A stretch of DNA of 64,000 bases from the NCBI GenBank assembly GCA_021014945.1, contig MU266358.1:62001-126000 (forward strand). The letters are read 5' to 3'. Source of the stretch: Leucogyrophana mollusca (taxonomy: Eukaryota > Basidiomycota > Agaricomycetes > Boletales). Below are positions 25,079-37,319 of this stretch, piece by piece. Under the pieces are notes generated by a model. The model did not search any database. It was not told the origin of the DNA and was given only the letters and a program-made list of their open reading frames with translations. Every line of letters begins with the position of its first letter. Position 1 is the stretch's first letter. Both the position numbers and the translations under genes were made by a program.

Positions 25079-25375
25079 CGCAGATGTCGAGCTCGATAGA
25101 TTTTGAAGCGACTGTACCGACACGGACTCCAGAGAAGTTGCTACTATGCTGAATCTAATCCTCGGAAATCGTATGAGAACGTGTGATATCGGAAGGATAG
25201 ATATTTTTTCTGGCTCCAAGCCTACGTTGAAAGTTAATTTAAGGTGAGGGTGGGATATCGCGCGATCAGTGTCAGTGGAAGGTGAAGAGACAACGACAGC
25301 GAACGGAATGATAGCAACTGCAGCAGACGACGACAGAAAGTAAAGCAAGTAGATGACAAGAAACAACAGAAATCG

Positions 25376-26455
25376 TCAGGCAGTCAGCTTTGGAATGACC
25401 TTGATCATTTGATCAATATTGATGAACTGCACCCAAGCCTCCAAGTCCTTCGCGTTATCGTGCCAGATAAATTTGGACTCCTTTGTGCCGCGGAAGAAGG
25501 CACACGCGCATTGGTATGACTCCTCCACCACAACACCATTTCGTGAGACGCCAAGCTGGGCTTTGAACACACGAAACTCCCATCCTTGTAGTGGGTGGTC
25601 GTCTCCTCGGGCGGTTTCGTTTGGGATGTTGAATTCGAGGCGTGACCAGTCAAAGCCCATTGACTGTCCAACAGCCTTGATGTAGGCTGCTTTCAGAGAG
25701 AGGAGAATGCAGAGACGACGGAGGACAACGTCATCCCCCAGCTCTGGAGCGACGAACGTCATCTCTAAAGGGGTCAGCTTTCAAGGGATAACGTTAGGTT
25801 GATCTAGATGTATCGATGCGGGGATACTGACTTTGTGGGCAAAGGACTCTGCGTACGCCGCCACCGTGGCACCTCTGGGCTCTACAGAAAGCTGCTTGAT
25901 ACCCAAACCAATGTTGATGACTTGCCGTTGACGTCCTTGGGTCATGACCATGCCACATAGTGAGTTGTCATACGCCAAGTGATAACCTATCATTGATTGG
26001 AGAAACTTTTCCGGCGGCATATCGTCAGGAGACTTCGGGAGAAGCTATTAATGATGTGTCTTGTATGTCATAATGGGAGGCTCCAACCTGCTCTATCCAG
26101 TGTTTTCCGTTGGGAGTCTGGCAGTCTTTCCACTTGGTTCTTGATATTCGTCTGTGCCTCATCATGAGAAGGGGTAACATTTGGTTGATGATCTGGCCTG
26201 CCGTTCAACCATCCGTGAGATTCAGCAAGGGTTGGACCGCCCAAACGAAGACTCACGGAAGGAGTCGATTGACGTAGGGGTATAGGGTATCTTTGCATGA
26301 GGAGCGCACTCTCGCACAAGCTCAAAGCATTTGTCGTATTCCTGTGCCACATAAAGGTTTGCGATGATTCGGGGATGAACGAAGAACTTTCAACTCACCT
26401 CCGTGGTGACATCTCGATTCAAAGAAAGCATCCATACGAGAAGAGGGCAATCCAT
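25376..26455 (-). CDS. Sfp-type phosphopantetheinyl transferase homologue with altered active site
   Basis: A 283-aa member of the 4'-phosphopantetheinyl transferase family, which normally loads the arm of CoA onto carrier-domain serines. Exons 26399-26455, 26257-26341, 26088-26197, 25832-26044, 25376-25762. Family landmarks are recognisable: FRQIINQMLPLLM, TPNGKHW (P1a-like), GYHLAYDN (P1), IGLGIK (P2) and LSLKAAYIKAVGQSMGFDW (P3). In P2 the metal-binding Asp of G-[VI]-D is Gly132. In P3 the W-x-x-K-E-A pattern is L-S-L-K-A-A, so the metal-binding Glu is Ala180. Both changes would be expected to abolish catalysis. The frame is open and all introns splice cleanly, so this is not an obvious pseudogene. 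It sits 0.9 kb downstream of an A-T-R reductase that needs phosphopantetheinylation. Confidence 0.8.
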
Positions 26456-27387
26456 CGGTTTTCTAATGATCCAAACTCACTCCTTGTCTAATAGATGACA
26501 GGTCTGCAGTTTCTTAGCCCTCCGGCGTTTGGCCACAAAGTGAACATGTGCACGGGCCTCACCTGGTATGATACCGGGATACAAATTGGAGAGAAATTAC
26601 AAGGTATGTGGGGGAGTATTATTTCAGATACAATGTCGGTCGAGCAGGAAACGAAGTGGCCAACACGAAGAGGAAAGGGTTTCAGCGTAGAGTACACGGA
26701 CGAGGGTCATTATAAGGTGATCTGGACAAGCAAACCACACAATTTGGGCATCCACGTGTGCCACCGGAAGCCTTTTTCATCTCTTTCACCTCCGTTTCAT
26801 ATGCCGGCGCTTTACACGACCAACATCTGCTGAACTCTTTTCCTTTATTTTCAGAAGTCTGTTCCGTCCGAAAGCCTTCTTTGAAGCCTTTCTCCACAAT
26901 GGAGAAAGAAGAAACATGGAAGAAAAAACCTTGTGAAAGTGACACGGTGACGGGCCTTGGCCTTGCTGATTGCGGCTTCAAAAACTCGAAACTCCATTGG
27001 ATTCGAAGGGCTCCGTTCCAGCGGCAACTTCCCCCGAGATTCCCACTCAAAGGGTCCCAAGTTACTTCAAAGTGGTCGACTTTTGGTTTGGGCCGCTCCG
27101 ACCTCAGGGTGCGTCGCCGGATCTCTCTACCTGCCACTCTAATCGAACTACACGAGGTGAAGGTCTCAGCCCGAACCTTGTGGTGTCTCACTTGGAGCGT
27201 CTGCCTCATAACCGCGTAGCGTCCACGAGTGCTCACATTGCACTGGATTTCTATTTCGGCGCAACACGAGGCACCTCATGGCCTTCCCGATGAAGACGAT
27301 GGTGACTTCATTCTTGGCTATCTACACAGATGACTGACCAGTGACATGACATGCAATGCTTCGGATATTCCGGCAGGCGGTGGCAGC
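26456..27387. other. Spacer with opposed open frames
   Basis: Between the PPTase homologue (start 26455) and the A-T-R gene (end 27388). A 184-codon minus frame (26682-27236) and a 153-codon plus frame (26758-27219) overlap almost fully. Neither has a recognisable domain, and both are rich in Arg, Ser and Lys, as expected of chance frames. No gene is called. Confidence 0.4.
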
Positions 27388-30300
27388 TCAGGCAAACATC
27401 CCAACTTCAGCCCAATATTGTACCCAGCGCTCAGCCTCTGCGGATGACAAGGGTTCCAGCTCCCTCATAGTCAAGCTGGCCGCGCGTGCCTTGTCGGTGG
27501 AAAATGTTGTGAACCCTCCTGCTTCGGCATTCTTGTTCCCCGATTCTCGGATGGAAGTGTCAGCACCAGCTAAAACCCGCATGAACGCCAAAAGTTTAAT
27601 CGCAGGCTAATAAAAGCTCCATTAACATTGTGTTGTCCTCATGCCGCTCAGAAGTACTCACTATGCGTCTGATGTTTTCCTCGCTCGTATCTTGTGCCCG
27701 CGCTTCTAACCTCGCAAACCACTCTTTGAAGGGTACAAGGGGAACTGCCTCGCTGGACACCGCTTTCCGGAGCAACGCGTCACCGACAGGCTTCATGACT
27801 GCCGTCCATTCCACCGGCCGCGGATGCACCAGGTTGATTGCAATGGGAGGCTGTTCTTGTGAGAATGCAACATCGAGAATGGCGTTCGATACCGCATGGG
27901 GAGGCAGCCACGCCACGACCTAATTTGCGAAATCCATCACGTCAAGGAAAGAAGTTCGTAAACCCGATTGACTTACCCCTGTCGCATCTGGTAGAGCTCC
28001 AAGAGTCACACTCGACCTCACGATTATCGGGAGCCAATCGGTGGTGGACCACGCTCCTCGAGGCGCTCCACCCGAAATTTGCCCTATTCTGAACGAGGTA
28101 GCCTGTAAGCCACTGTTCACCAAAAGCTTTATCAAATAGCAATCGATCGATTCAGCTAACGTTCAAGATGCAGAGGAGTTGCCACCCACTCGTTCGCATA
28201 CATATTTGCTTGCGCCGTAGCCCAGGCCTGCAGCGATGCCAGCATCGAATTGAACCTCCTCCGGGAATGGACCTCTGCTCTGGTCCCACGATTGCGCGGA
28301 TGAGATAGAAGAGGTGAATAAAAATCGCGGCTTTACGGAACGAGGCGAGGATCGTGCAAGTTCTATGAGGTTGCGTGTCCCGCGGATGTTTGGTTCAAAT
28401 GACGAGAGCGAGAGGTTAAAGTCAAGCCGCCAGGCATTGTGGATGATAACAGTAGTTGATGCGTGAAGCTGTCATTGGAGTTTGTAAGCCACGTTCACTT
28501 ATCTCTGATACCCCTTACCTTCTCGTAAGTGGAGGTTCCTAATCCCAGATGTTCTTGTGCAGCGTCACCCTCCAAGTAAGATAGTTTCTTCGATGCCAGG
28601 AGTGCGACATCGAATCCTCGGTCCTCGAACCCGGCCTTCTGTCTTTCCTCTATCGTGGTTCCCTTTGATGGCCGATTAAAAGCATACACCGTCGTAACGT
28701 CCTTGTTTTCCAACAAAGACGCGAGGAGATACGTGCCCAGTCCACCGGTCGATCCCGTGAGCAGGACAACATGTCCGCTGCCATTGTGACCATTCGCTGA
28801 GTGGCCATTGGCAGCCGGTATCGTTCCAAGACCGGCAGAATACTTCTCTATCATTGCTTCAATCTCCTGTTTGACATCGAAACCGGCAGACGCATCCTCG
28901 TTCGCCACTGCGGAGATGACGTTCTTCGCTAGACGTCTAATTGTTGGACTCGTGAAGATGATATTCTGGTTTATGCGCCCAGCGGCGGCTCTAAGATTTG
29001 TATCCTTGGACGACGTTAGAGAACCAATTATTCTGTTCTTGAGGAAGGTCGCAGATAAACTTCATTCAGGAGCGGGTATCAGAGGCCGATAGATTACAAG
29101 TGTAGGTGAAAACGTACCTATCAAAGCCTTGTTCGAAGAAATCTGCGTCGGGATGTATCTGCTTATCCGAATTGACGGCGGCGGCGTGAATCATGACCCA
29201 CGCCTCGACATTGGTTTCCGTCCATGCCTCGGGTAAGGGCACGTCGGTGCCAGCTTTTGTACTAGCCCCCACCAATTCGTAGCTGCCAGCGTCGATTAGT
29301 GAACGTCTGTCAACTTCTGTCAAGCGGACTTACAGCGCATCAATCTCATCCTTGTAGAGGTTCACAGTGGCTTTCTTCATCACGGTCCCTTTACCGGCAC
29401 GGAGCATGGGCTTGTTGGGGTGGGTCACGAGGATCATCTCCTTGAAGATGCGGCTGAACGACGGTGCCTCCCTGTTCGCCTCCTCGACGTCTGGCCTATT
29501 CACATCGGCGTTGGTCGACCATTCAATCAGGGACAAGGAGTAAAGATGTCACGAGGCACTTACCAAACTTTGTTTCTGAACTCTGCGACTTCCTTTTCGT
29601 CGTCGACATTGATGTCATACCCCGCTCTCGGCTCAATCAGTATCCCGACTTGATTGCGTTCACGACCAAACATAGCAGTGCCTCCGACAATTGGATTTGC
29701 TCCGATAATGCCCTCTATCGGCGCTGGAACTGTCTTCTCTCCCGAGGAGAGAATAAGGACATCGTCTACCCTTCCAACGCTAGCAAATCCCAAGAAGAGA
29801 AGTCAGCAACATAAATGAACATAGAGCATGAGGTGCACATTTTGAAACGCCCTTCTATAGTGGGGTGCTTGATAAACACGTCCGAAGTCGCATATCCTTT
29901 GACGTCAGGCAAGTTCTCGACTGCCACCTGATGCGTATCACATGTCTGAGAAGAAGCATAGGACTCTATTCAGTCGTGCTCGGCAATTTGCATGGGACTG
30001 GCGTACCAGAACTTGTAGCTCGTATGTTCCATCGCCTTGAGGAACCCACCGCAGATTAGATTTGTCGCTGAAACGACTCCACTGCCATTCTTTCCACTCA
30101 TCTGGCTGGCGGATTGCGTGGGTGATTGCACCGAACTCGGTCCCTCCGTATACGCTCGATAGCTTCACGCCAGCTGCCGCGAGAGCGTCACCTATCTTCA
30201 CAGCAAGTGGCCCCCCGGAGAAAACCTATCCAAGACAGTTACGACACAGACCGGTATAGCAATTCTGGGGATACTCACAACATATTCAAGACCCTTCAAT

Positions 30301-31365
30301 GTTTCGATTGCCTCCGGTGACGTTGACCACGCTTCAAGGAAGGAGGGGACAACCACCAGTGAGCTGCTCTTTGTCCGTTTTGTGGATTCTAGGATGTTCT
30401 CTGAATTAGGGATGACGGGAGTGGCGTTGGGATCATGGTACGATGTGGGTGGGTAAATAGCTACGCCAGTGAGAGATATCATAGGAGTGTAGAGCTGAAT
30501 ATAGAACCCGAGGGTGTGGAAGGACGGAAGTGACATCGCGGCCGTGCGGATGTGGATCGGATAGTCTCGAAGGCCGACGATGCTTGCTACAGGAAAGTGA
30601 TCAGATTTACAACACGGGTCATAGTGATGTGTTTGGACTTACGAGTCATGCACCAATGAATAGCAGTTTGATACGTTTGGGGGATTGGCTTTGGGAAGCC
30701 AGTGCTTCCCGAAGAATGTAAGATTACCATAGTATCAGTGAAGACTGGGCGTCGATCTGCCTTCGGGAAGCACTGGAATTCGGCATCGAGATTTTCGGAC
30801 CCAAGAGCGGGATAAACATTTGCCAAAGCCGGGACTTCTTCGACCCGTAATTCGAAAACGGGGCCAACCAATGCAAGTTCCGTTCTAATGCCGTCTAAAA
30901 GTGAAGCCAGAGAGTGCTGTGTAGCGATCATACGATGGCAAGATGTTTTCTGCAACATGTTGACCACTGCAGCCGGAGAGTTCCTCGGAGACATCGGAAA
31001 GGGCTAGAGTAAAGGAATTGACCAGCGCCCTACTACAGGCTGGAATGAAGACCACGTACAACAACTCCAGCGATGATCATCCCGATTATTAGCGCATGAT
31101 AGAGCACAGTATCAGAATTAGCGATTAATGCAACGATTTCACCCTCCGGTCCCGTTCGCAGGGGACGAATGGCGTGTGCGACTCTATGACATGCCCGGAA
31201 AAATTCTAGATGAGATATGTTAACGAGTTCGTCCGCTCCCTCTTTCTCAAAGACGTAGAAGGGGACGTTGGGATTGTGTAGGGCGTTGAATTCGACTATC
31301 TCGGGGATGAGCAACGACCCGTCGAGCGGGGGGTAGTGGAGATCGTTGGGCTTGGATGCTGCCAT
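27388..31365 (-). CDS. NRPS-like adenylating reductase (A-T-R)
   Basis: A 1096-aa single-module enzyme that activates a carboxylic acid as AMP ester, holds it on a carrier and reduces it to an aldehyde or alcohol. Thirteen exons: 31060-31365, 30643-31003, 30279-30586, 30007-30225, 29839-29945, 29564-29779, 29334-29495, 29118-29282, 28519-29059, 28190-28468, 27977-28126, 27662-27919, 27388-27606. A domain (about 1-530): LHSSGSTGFPKP, VYGGTE, VGRVDDVLILSSGEK. T domain: FFEQGFDSLSA with Ser615, its codon split by an intron. R domain: TGSTGGLG (residue 716 on) and catalytic Tyr879/Lys883 in YGASK. No condensation domain. The architecture is that of basidiomycete aryl-acid or short-acid reductases; the substrate is not predictable by eye. 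Confidence 0.93.
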
Positions 31366-32873
31366 TGAGAAGGGTATGTCTCTGAAGAGGAGTTTGCTGG
31401 AGTAAGTGTAGTAAAGTGAAGAGAAATGTCTGTGCGATCAGAAGATTACCTTCGAGGTATTTATGTGGTTGCTCTTGATTAATCGAGGGGTCTTGCGAAG
31501 GTGTCATTTCGGCACATCTTAGGTCCAGGTCGCACTCCTAAGCTGAGTCTTTCCCCCTTTGATGACTACTTTGATTTGAAAAGAGTCGCAGATGACAAAA
31601 TGAAAGTTTGATAGAAGAATTGGGGACTCACCATATCCTTAATGACGGTCGGGGAAGACTTCGGCGTCTGTCAGCGCACCGGTTACTTGCTTTTCCGGGA
31701 GACCGAAGACAGCGTTCAACTCAATGTTGGCGCAGTAGCGTGTTTCTCGCTCATTGCACTCTACACAACCGCTACTGACCCCCCGGTAAGGTTGGGCACT
31801 GAACCGAATTCTTCGCACGCAGAATGGATTTGGCACACAATTGCCACCTCGCGTATCCTCCATCGTACTTATTAGCATTGAAAGATAAACATGCGGCTCG
31901 CGGGCCGTCTGTGGTAGCGCCCCATTTGTGCCATCAGAAAGCCTTTCGGGTAGCCCGAGCTCTCCACGGGGAAATGCTTGGATCGCATCATGGTGAAGCC
32001 GATTTTAGGACCAGAGAGTCGGGGACCTGGGGATAAAGTTATGCCTGTTGCCTTGCCCGACCGCATATCGCACTCTTCCGACGGCATTGTTCGGCGAGCA
32101 TGGGTTTAGACTCTGTGGAGATAACACAAGGGTCGACATGGCGAAATCGACTTAATCCCTATCAGAGATGCAAGACAGTTGGAACATTGAAACGTTGGCT
32201 GTAGGGCGGCATTGTCATTAGCCTGGATGATGAGAATTGCCGTTTTGAAACTCAGCGGCACTGCACTTTTAGCTATCGTGGGGTGGGGTTGACTTGAGCA
32301 CTCAGCAGCTCACGAGTCACGACAACAATACAAAAATTCTAGTCGTGCTGGGAAGGTATTCTCATCCAGAGCGCAGGACGGCCGTATGTAAGTCACGTAG
32401 TTCAACTGCTTCCTGGTGTAAAGCAGGCTACAAATAGTGAGTGACTACTATTTCCGTTACCCTCGAATTGCCACGACTATAGGCATGCCGCGGAGACGGA
32501 CCCGACAACGACACAGAACCTCATCTTGGAACTGCCAGGCTCCAATAATAACCGACCATGACAACTTTCACATGTGAACCTACGAGGTCCGGGATAACAT
32601 CAAGTCTTGGCCACAATGCTACTCAGTACTGTACTAAACAGTCATGTGGCGTTAGAGTGCCGCGCTGCGACATGGACCAAACATCCAGCGTCGAGCCAAC
32701 GGTGCTGAGCACATGCAACTTGGTATGCTGGTGAATGAATACACGCCGGAATTTATTCGGCATCGAAGTCTAGGCTCGTGACCTGACGCACAAGGAGGAG
32801 GAAGGGCGAGTGGGTAATGGTATAAAGGAGAGCAAGGGTAATTTCGCCCCAGGTGTGCCCTTGTCTCCTCGAA
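31366..32873. other. Stretch without a recognised gene
   Basis: About 1.5 kb, between the start of the A-T-R gene (minus) and the esterase (plus). Only short frames are present, without domain signatures. It should contain both promoters; a TATA box for the esterase is listed separately. Confidence 0.4.
32821..32827 (+). promoter_or_regulatory. TATA box of the SGNH esterase
   Basis: TATAAAG about 47 bases upstream of the ATG at 32874. Confidence 0.5.
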
Positions 32874-34623
32874 ATGGTGCGCAACATCTTCTCCTCTCTG
32901 CTCTGCGGAGTTATCATCGCCTTGGCTTTGACAAACGCGAATGCGCAAACTTCGGATACCGCGAGCGTGGTGATCCAAAACGACGACCCATTAATCTATT
33001 ACAATGGCCGCTGGGACTCCACCCCTGAGACTTGGTGGTCAGTCTTGCCAGGTTTTTTCACGTGTTCTTCCGGCGTAACCGAGTGGGTTTTACAGGGTTG
33101 GCTCTGGATTCAAGCTCCAGGTCGACAATCTGTCTTCATTGACATTAAACCTCGGCCCGTACACTTCTGATCCGGTAGCACTGGGTGTTTCGGTCAATTA
33201 TGGCAACTTCACCACTGTGAACGCAACTCAAGGAGCCAACGTCATTCCCCTCGGCTCTATCGCTTCCGGCACCACCAGTGTCATCAGGATAAACTCGGAG
33301 GGATGGGAAGACAACCATATGAATCTGGAGAGTATTGAGCTCAACGCTGTGTGTACCCTGCTTGACCAGTTGGGATATGTCATGAGTTCACATTGAATTC
33401 AGGGTGCTCAAGTCCTCCCGTACGAGCCGTCTAAGCTTGCTTTCCAGTTCATTGGGGATTCACTGTCTGCGGTACTTGGTGTTCCCTTTATGCTTTCTCG
33501 GAAGTTGGCTGAATCAATATCTTGGGTATGCAATAGGGACAATATGTTGAAGAGGGTGTGGATCAAGCTTGGCCTTTCCTCACGTCTGAGTATTTCAAGG
33601 CCGAGCACAACATTCAGGCCCAGCCAGGGATCGCCCTCAGCGTGAGTGTGCCACTTGGTAAGGGTTACCGCAAAACTTATACTGTTGACGTGTAGGACAT
33701 TCTCTCATATGGTAACGTGCACGGGATGAGTTACCAGTTCTTCCAGGTGCGACTCATTCTCTCCTGGATTGTCCCCCGACCCTAATCTGCTCTTGTATTT
33801 GTACAGACGGAAGACACGCAATATTACTATGGTGAGGACAAGAAGGTCTCTACGCATATGTATTCTGAGTTTCCATTGCAGATGCCATGCACAACTACAC
33901 GACTCCCTGGAACTTCAACCGAGATTATCCCCGCGCGACCCACGTTGTGGTCATGATTGGGTAAGTTCTTTGTTCGCCCTGCATGTACTTTGTGGCAGCG
34001 GGCTAACGAGCGTTCTCGACAGCGCCAATGACAGCGGGAACAACGTCACCTCCTCCGCTTTCTACCAGGTAATCTCACTTGTATCTTCTGTTTCAAAGTG
34101 CTCACGCATGAACCGTTATCACCCAGGTCTACATCGACTTCCTAGCTAGGATCCGATTGATCTATCCTACCCAACCGATGTTCATCATTCTTCCTGTAAG
34201 CGATTTCCTCGTGTTGTTTGGCTAGGTTACTCATCGCTGTTATCACAGTGGGGATGGCCGAGCCCAGATGGTCCCCCTTCGCCTTATTACGTCGGAATCT
34301 ACCAGCAGGTCGTAAACTACAGGTGCGTGGCTTCTTAAACTTACCCTAAACTGGGCTGATGTTATTCGTATCACATCACCTTCAAGACAAGCATTTGGTG
34401 ACAAGGAGATCTATCTCGTCAATGCTACTGGATGGGTTGACTATTCTGACGTTTTCCCCGCGTGAGTGACATCGATTTGTTATTGGAGAAACTCCCTGAA
34501 CTGTGCCTTTATAGTAACCTGCACCCGACTGTCGAGGGCCACCAGAAGATTGCGGGCTACTTTGAGAGCTGGTTGGAGGACTGGGGCTTGGTGGCGGAAT
34601 CCGAGTGGGCTACTCCAGTGTAG
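32874..34623 (+). CDS. Secreted CE2-like SGNH carbohydrate esterase
   Basis: A 372-aa secreted hydrolase. Exons: 32874-33037, 33096-33348, 33403-33471, 33537-33641, 33696-33746, 33807-33831, 33882-33960, 34023-34068, 34127-34195, 34249-34322, 34387-34461, 34515-34623. A signal peptide (1 to about 25, ending ANA) precedes a beta-sandwich domain (about 35-139) and then an SGNH fold. The nucleophile is Ser159 in GDSLSA, the oxyanion Asn251 is in GAND, and the catalytic His340 is in NLHPTVEGH. The Asp usually three residues before that His is replaced (A-N-L-H), as in CE2 enzymes that work with a Ser-His dyad. The N-terminal jelly-roll plus SGNH layout also matches CE2 acetylxylan/glucomannan esterases. 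Deacetylation of hemicellulose outside the cell is the likely role. Confidence 0.85.
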
Positions 34624-35001
34624 ACTTGGCTCCTGACGGTGCCACCCCTCCGGTAATGACTTCAAATAGTAAATTATTTTTGAATGCAGTCCAGAACATT
34701 GTCTCGAATCTAGCTCGGCTTCTACCACACTGTACCTGTAAATTTTGACCCCTTTGCGGTGACCCTGCAGGTCTGCTGCAGTCATTGACGTGGACCTTTG
34801 ACAGCTTTACCCAAATCACCAGACGGATCGAGTTTTTCTTGATGCGAAGCTGGGTGCCTCGACCCCAAGGACTCAAGCCCCTCCTCTAGCCCCGGTAAGT
34901 AAAACAGGGCCCACGTGGCCGCCGTGGCGCGCCATTCGGCGGGGTAGCTATTCAGCACCGCATCCAAGCGCACCACCTGCGCATCTTATACACGATCCAC
35001 C
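34624..35001. other. Spacer and promoter of the acyl-CoA synthetase
   Basis: 378 bases between the esterase stop and the synthetase start. A minus frame here is taken as chance. No consensus TATA box was noted. Confidence 0.4.
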
Positions 35002-37319
35002 ATGTCCTCGAAACGCAACTACTTTGGCAAAGGATCCGTCGAGGTCCCCTCCGATGGCGGCTCAGTTCGCAGGCTCGCGATTACTGCAGAGAAGCTAGTC
35101 ACGCAGCCATTCGAGGGGATCGACATCATACCCGATGTTGTGGCTTACGCGGCTCGCACTCATGGCACTAGGGAGGCCATGGGATGGCGAGATGTTGTTG
35201 ATATCCACGAAGAGGAGAAGCAGGTCAAGAAGATGGTCGATGGCAAAGAAGTCACCGAGACCAAGAAGTGGAAGTATTTTGAACTTAGCGATTACAAGTA
35301 CATCGACTTCGTACAAGTCCAGGAAGCTGCATCGGAACTTTCCCGTGGATTGCTGCATCATGGAATAACCAAGGACGATGTATTCAATGTTTACGCACAG
35401 ACGAGGTGTGTACTTTGGCGATCACAATAATTCCGGTGCTCACTGACACATGCTGCAGTGTAAATTGGCAGTTGATGTCACATGCTTGCACCTCAATCTC
35501 GACACCGGTAGCCACTGCATATGATACCCTCGGCGAATCTGGCTTGACGCACTCTCTCAACGAGCCCAACTGTGTCGGTGTCTTCACCAATGCCGAGCTT
35601 CTGACAACTCTCAGTCGCGTCTTACCCAATACCCCATCAGTCAGATTGGTCATCTATGATGGCGAAGCCAAGCCTTCGCTTCTCGAGGACATTCGCAAAG
35701 TCAGGGAGGGCATTGTCGTACTCAATATCGACGAGCTTCGCGAAGTGGGTCGAGGCGAGCCAGAAGACATCCTCGCGAGCCGGAAACCCACGAAGGATGA
35801 CGTCGCTCTGATCATGTACACGAGCGGAACCACAGGCGCGCCTAAGGGCGTCGTTCTGAGCCACGGGAACGTCGTCGCCTCTGTCGGCGCCGTGTACACG
35901 CTCTTGGGCCACCACCTAACCGTAGAAGACTCCTTCCTCGCATACCTCCCCCTCGCGCATATCCTCGAGTACATGGTTGAGCTTTGTCTCTTTTTCGTTG
36001 GCATGAAGACAGGGTACGGGCGCGTAAAGACGCTGACGGACGCCTCTGTGCGCAAGTGCAAGGGTGATATTGTCACATTCAAGCCTAGTATCATGGTCGG
36101 TGTCCCCGCGGTGTGGGAGACGATTCGCAAAGGCATCGTCGGCAAGGTCAACGCCAGCGGCACACTGAAGAAGAGCGTGTTCAACGGGGCGATGGCAGTG
36201 AAGAAGGCCAATGTGCCCGGGCTCAACCAAGTCGTGGACGCTGCCGTGTTGAACAGTGTCAAGCAGGCGACTGGTGGGCGGCTCAGATTAGCCCTCAGCG
36301 GTGGTGCTGCTTTGAGCAAGGAGACTCAAGAGTTCTTGTCAGTCGCTCTGGTGACTATGTTGCAAGGTAAGAGTGAGCATGCGTGTGTTGGATGATGATT
36401 TAATGGCATCTCAGGTTACGGTATGACCGAATCGTGCGGAATGTGCGCCGTCCTCCCCCCGGAGCTCATGCAGTACGGGTGCGTCGGACTTCCAGTTCCT
36501 TCAATCGAAGTCAAGTTCCTGGACGTCCCCGAGGCGGGATATCTCTCGACCAACAACCCCCCTCAAGGCGAGGTGTGCATCCGGGGTCCTTCAGTCACCA
36601 AGGGATACTACAAACGCGACGACCTCAACAAGGACGAGACCATATTCACCAAGGACGGTTGGTTAAGAACTGGTGATGTTGGTCAGTGGAACCCAGACGG
36701 CACGTTGTCTTTGATCGACCGGTAAGGAAATTTTGCTGCCGTAATTCGTATCTTCGCTGATAGCCCTCAAGGATCAAGAACCTCGTGAAACTGCAAGGCG
36801 GAGAGGTTTGCCCTGTTCTATAATTGTCTCGGAGCGTCTTTACTGATGGCTTCTTGTAGTACATCGCGCTGGAGCGCCTCGAGTCGACTTACAAGGCCTG
36901 CAACCTCGTCTCTAACATCTGCGTCCACGCCTCTGCAGACGCGAAGCAGCCCATCGCGATCATCATTCCTCACGAATCCAACCTTCGTCACTCGCTCGCC
37001 GAGAAGTCAATCCAGGTCGATTCTTCCGCGCACCTCCCTGATCTGTGCAAGAGCCAAGCAGTAATAGACTTTGTGCTCAAAGAGTGCAATGCTGTCGGGA
37101 AGAAGAACGCATTCAAGCCGATGGAAATCCTACAGGCTGTCATTCTTTCGCCTGACGAATGGACACCTGAAAGCGGCCTGGTGACAGCCGCACAGAAGGT
37201 TCAGCGCACCAAAGTTGCAAAGAAGTTCGAAGTGGAAATCAAAGTAGGCGGCTGCCTTTCTGCGTGTTCTTATCTGAGTCACTAATGAGGCACTGCAGGA
37301 GGTGTACAAGAACCAGTGA
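35002..37319 (+). CDS. Long-chain fatty acid-CoA ligase
   Basis: Activates long-chain fatty acids to acyl-CoA using ATP, for lipid synthesis and for beta-oxidation (compare the acyl-CoA oxidase at 9294). Exons: 35002-35405, 35459-36366, 36415-36721, 36772-36805, 36860-37243, 37299-37319, giving 685 aa, the usual length of Faa1/Faa4-type enzymes. The AMP-binding motif reads YTSGTTGAPKGVVLSHGN, followed by LPLAHILEY, the GYGMTES motif, and the hinge DGWLRTGDVG..DRIKNLVKLQGGEYIALE. There is no signal peptide and no SKL end, so a cytosolic or ER/lipid-droplet location is more likely than the peroxisome matrix. Confidence 0.94.

Noticed and set aside
35654..36319. 221-codon minus frame
   Set aside because: Antisense to the conserved AMP-binding exon of the acyl-CoA ligase.
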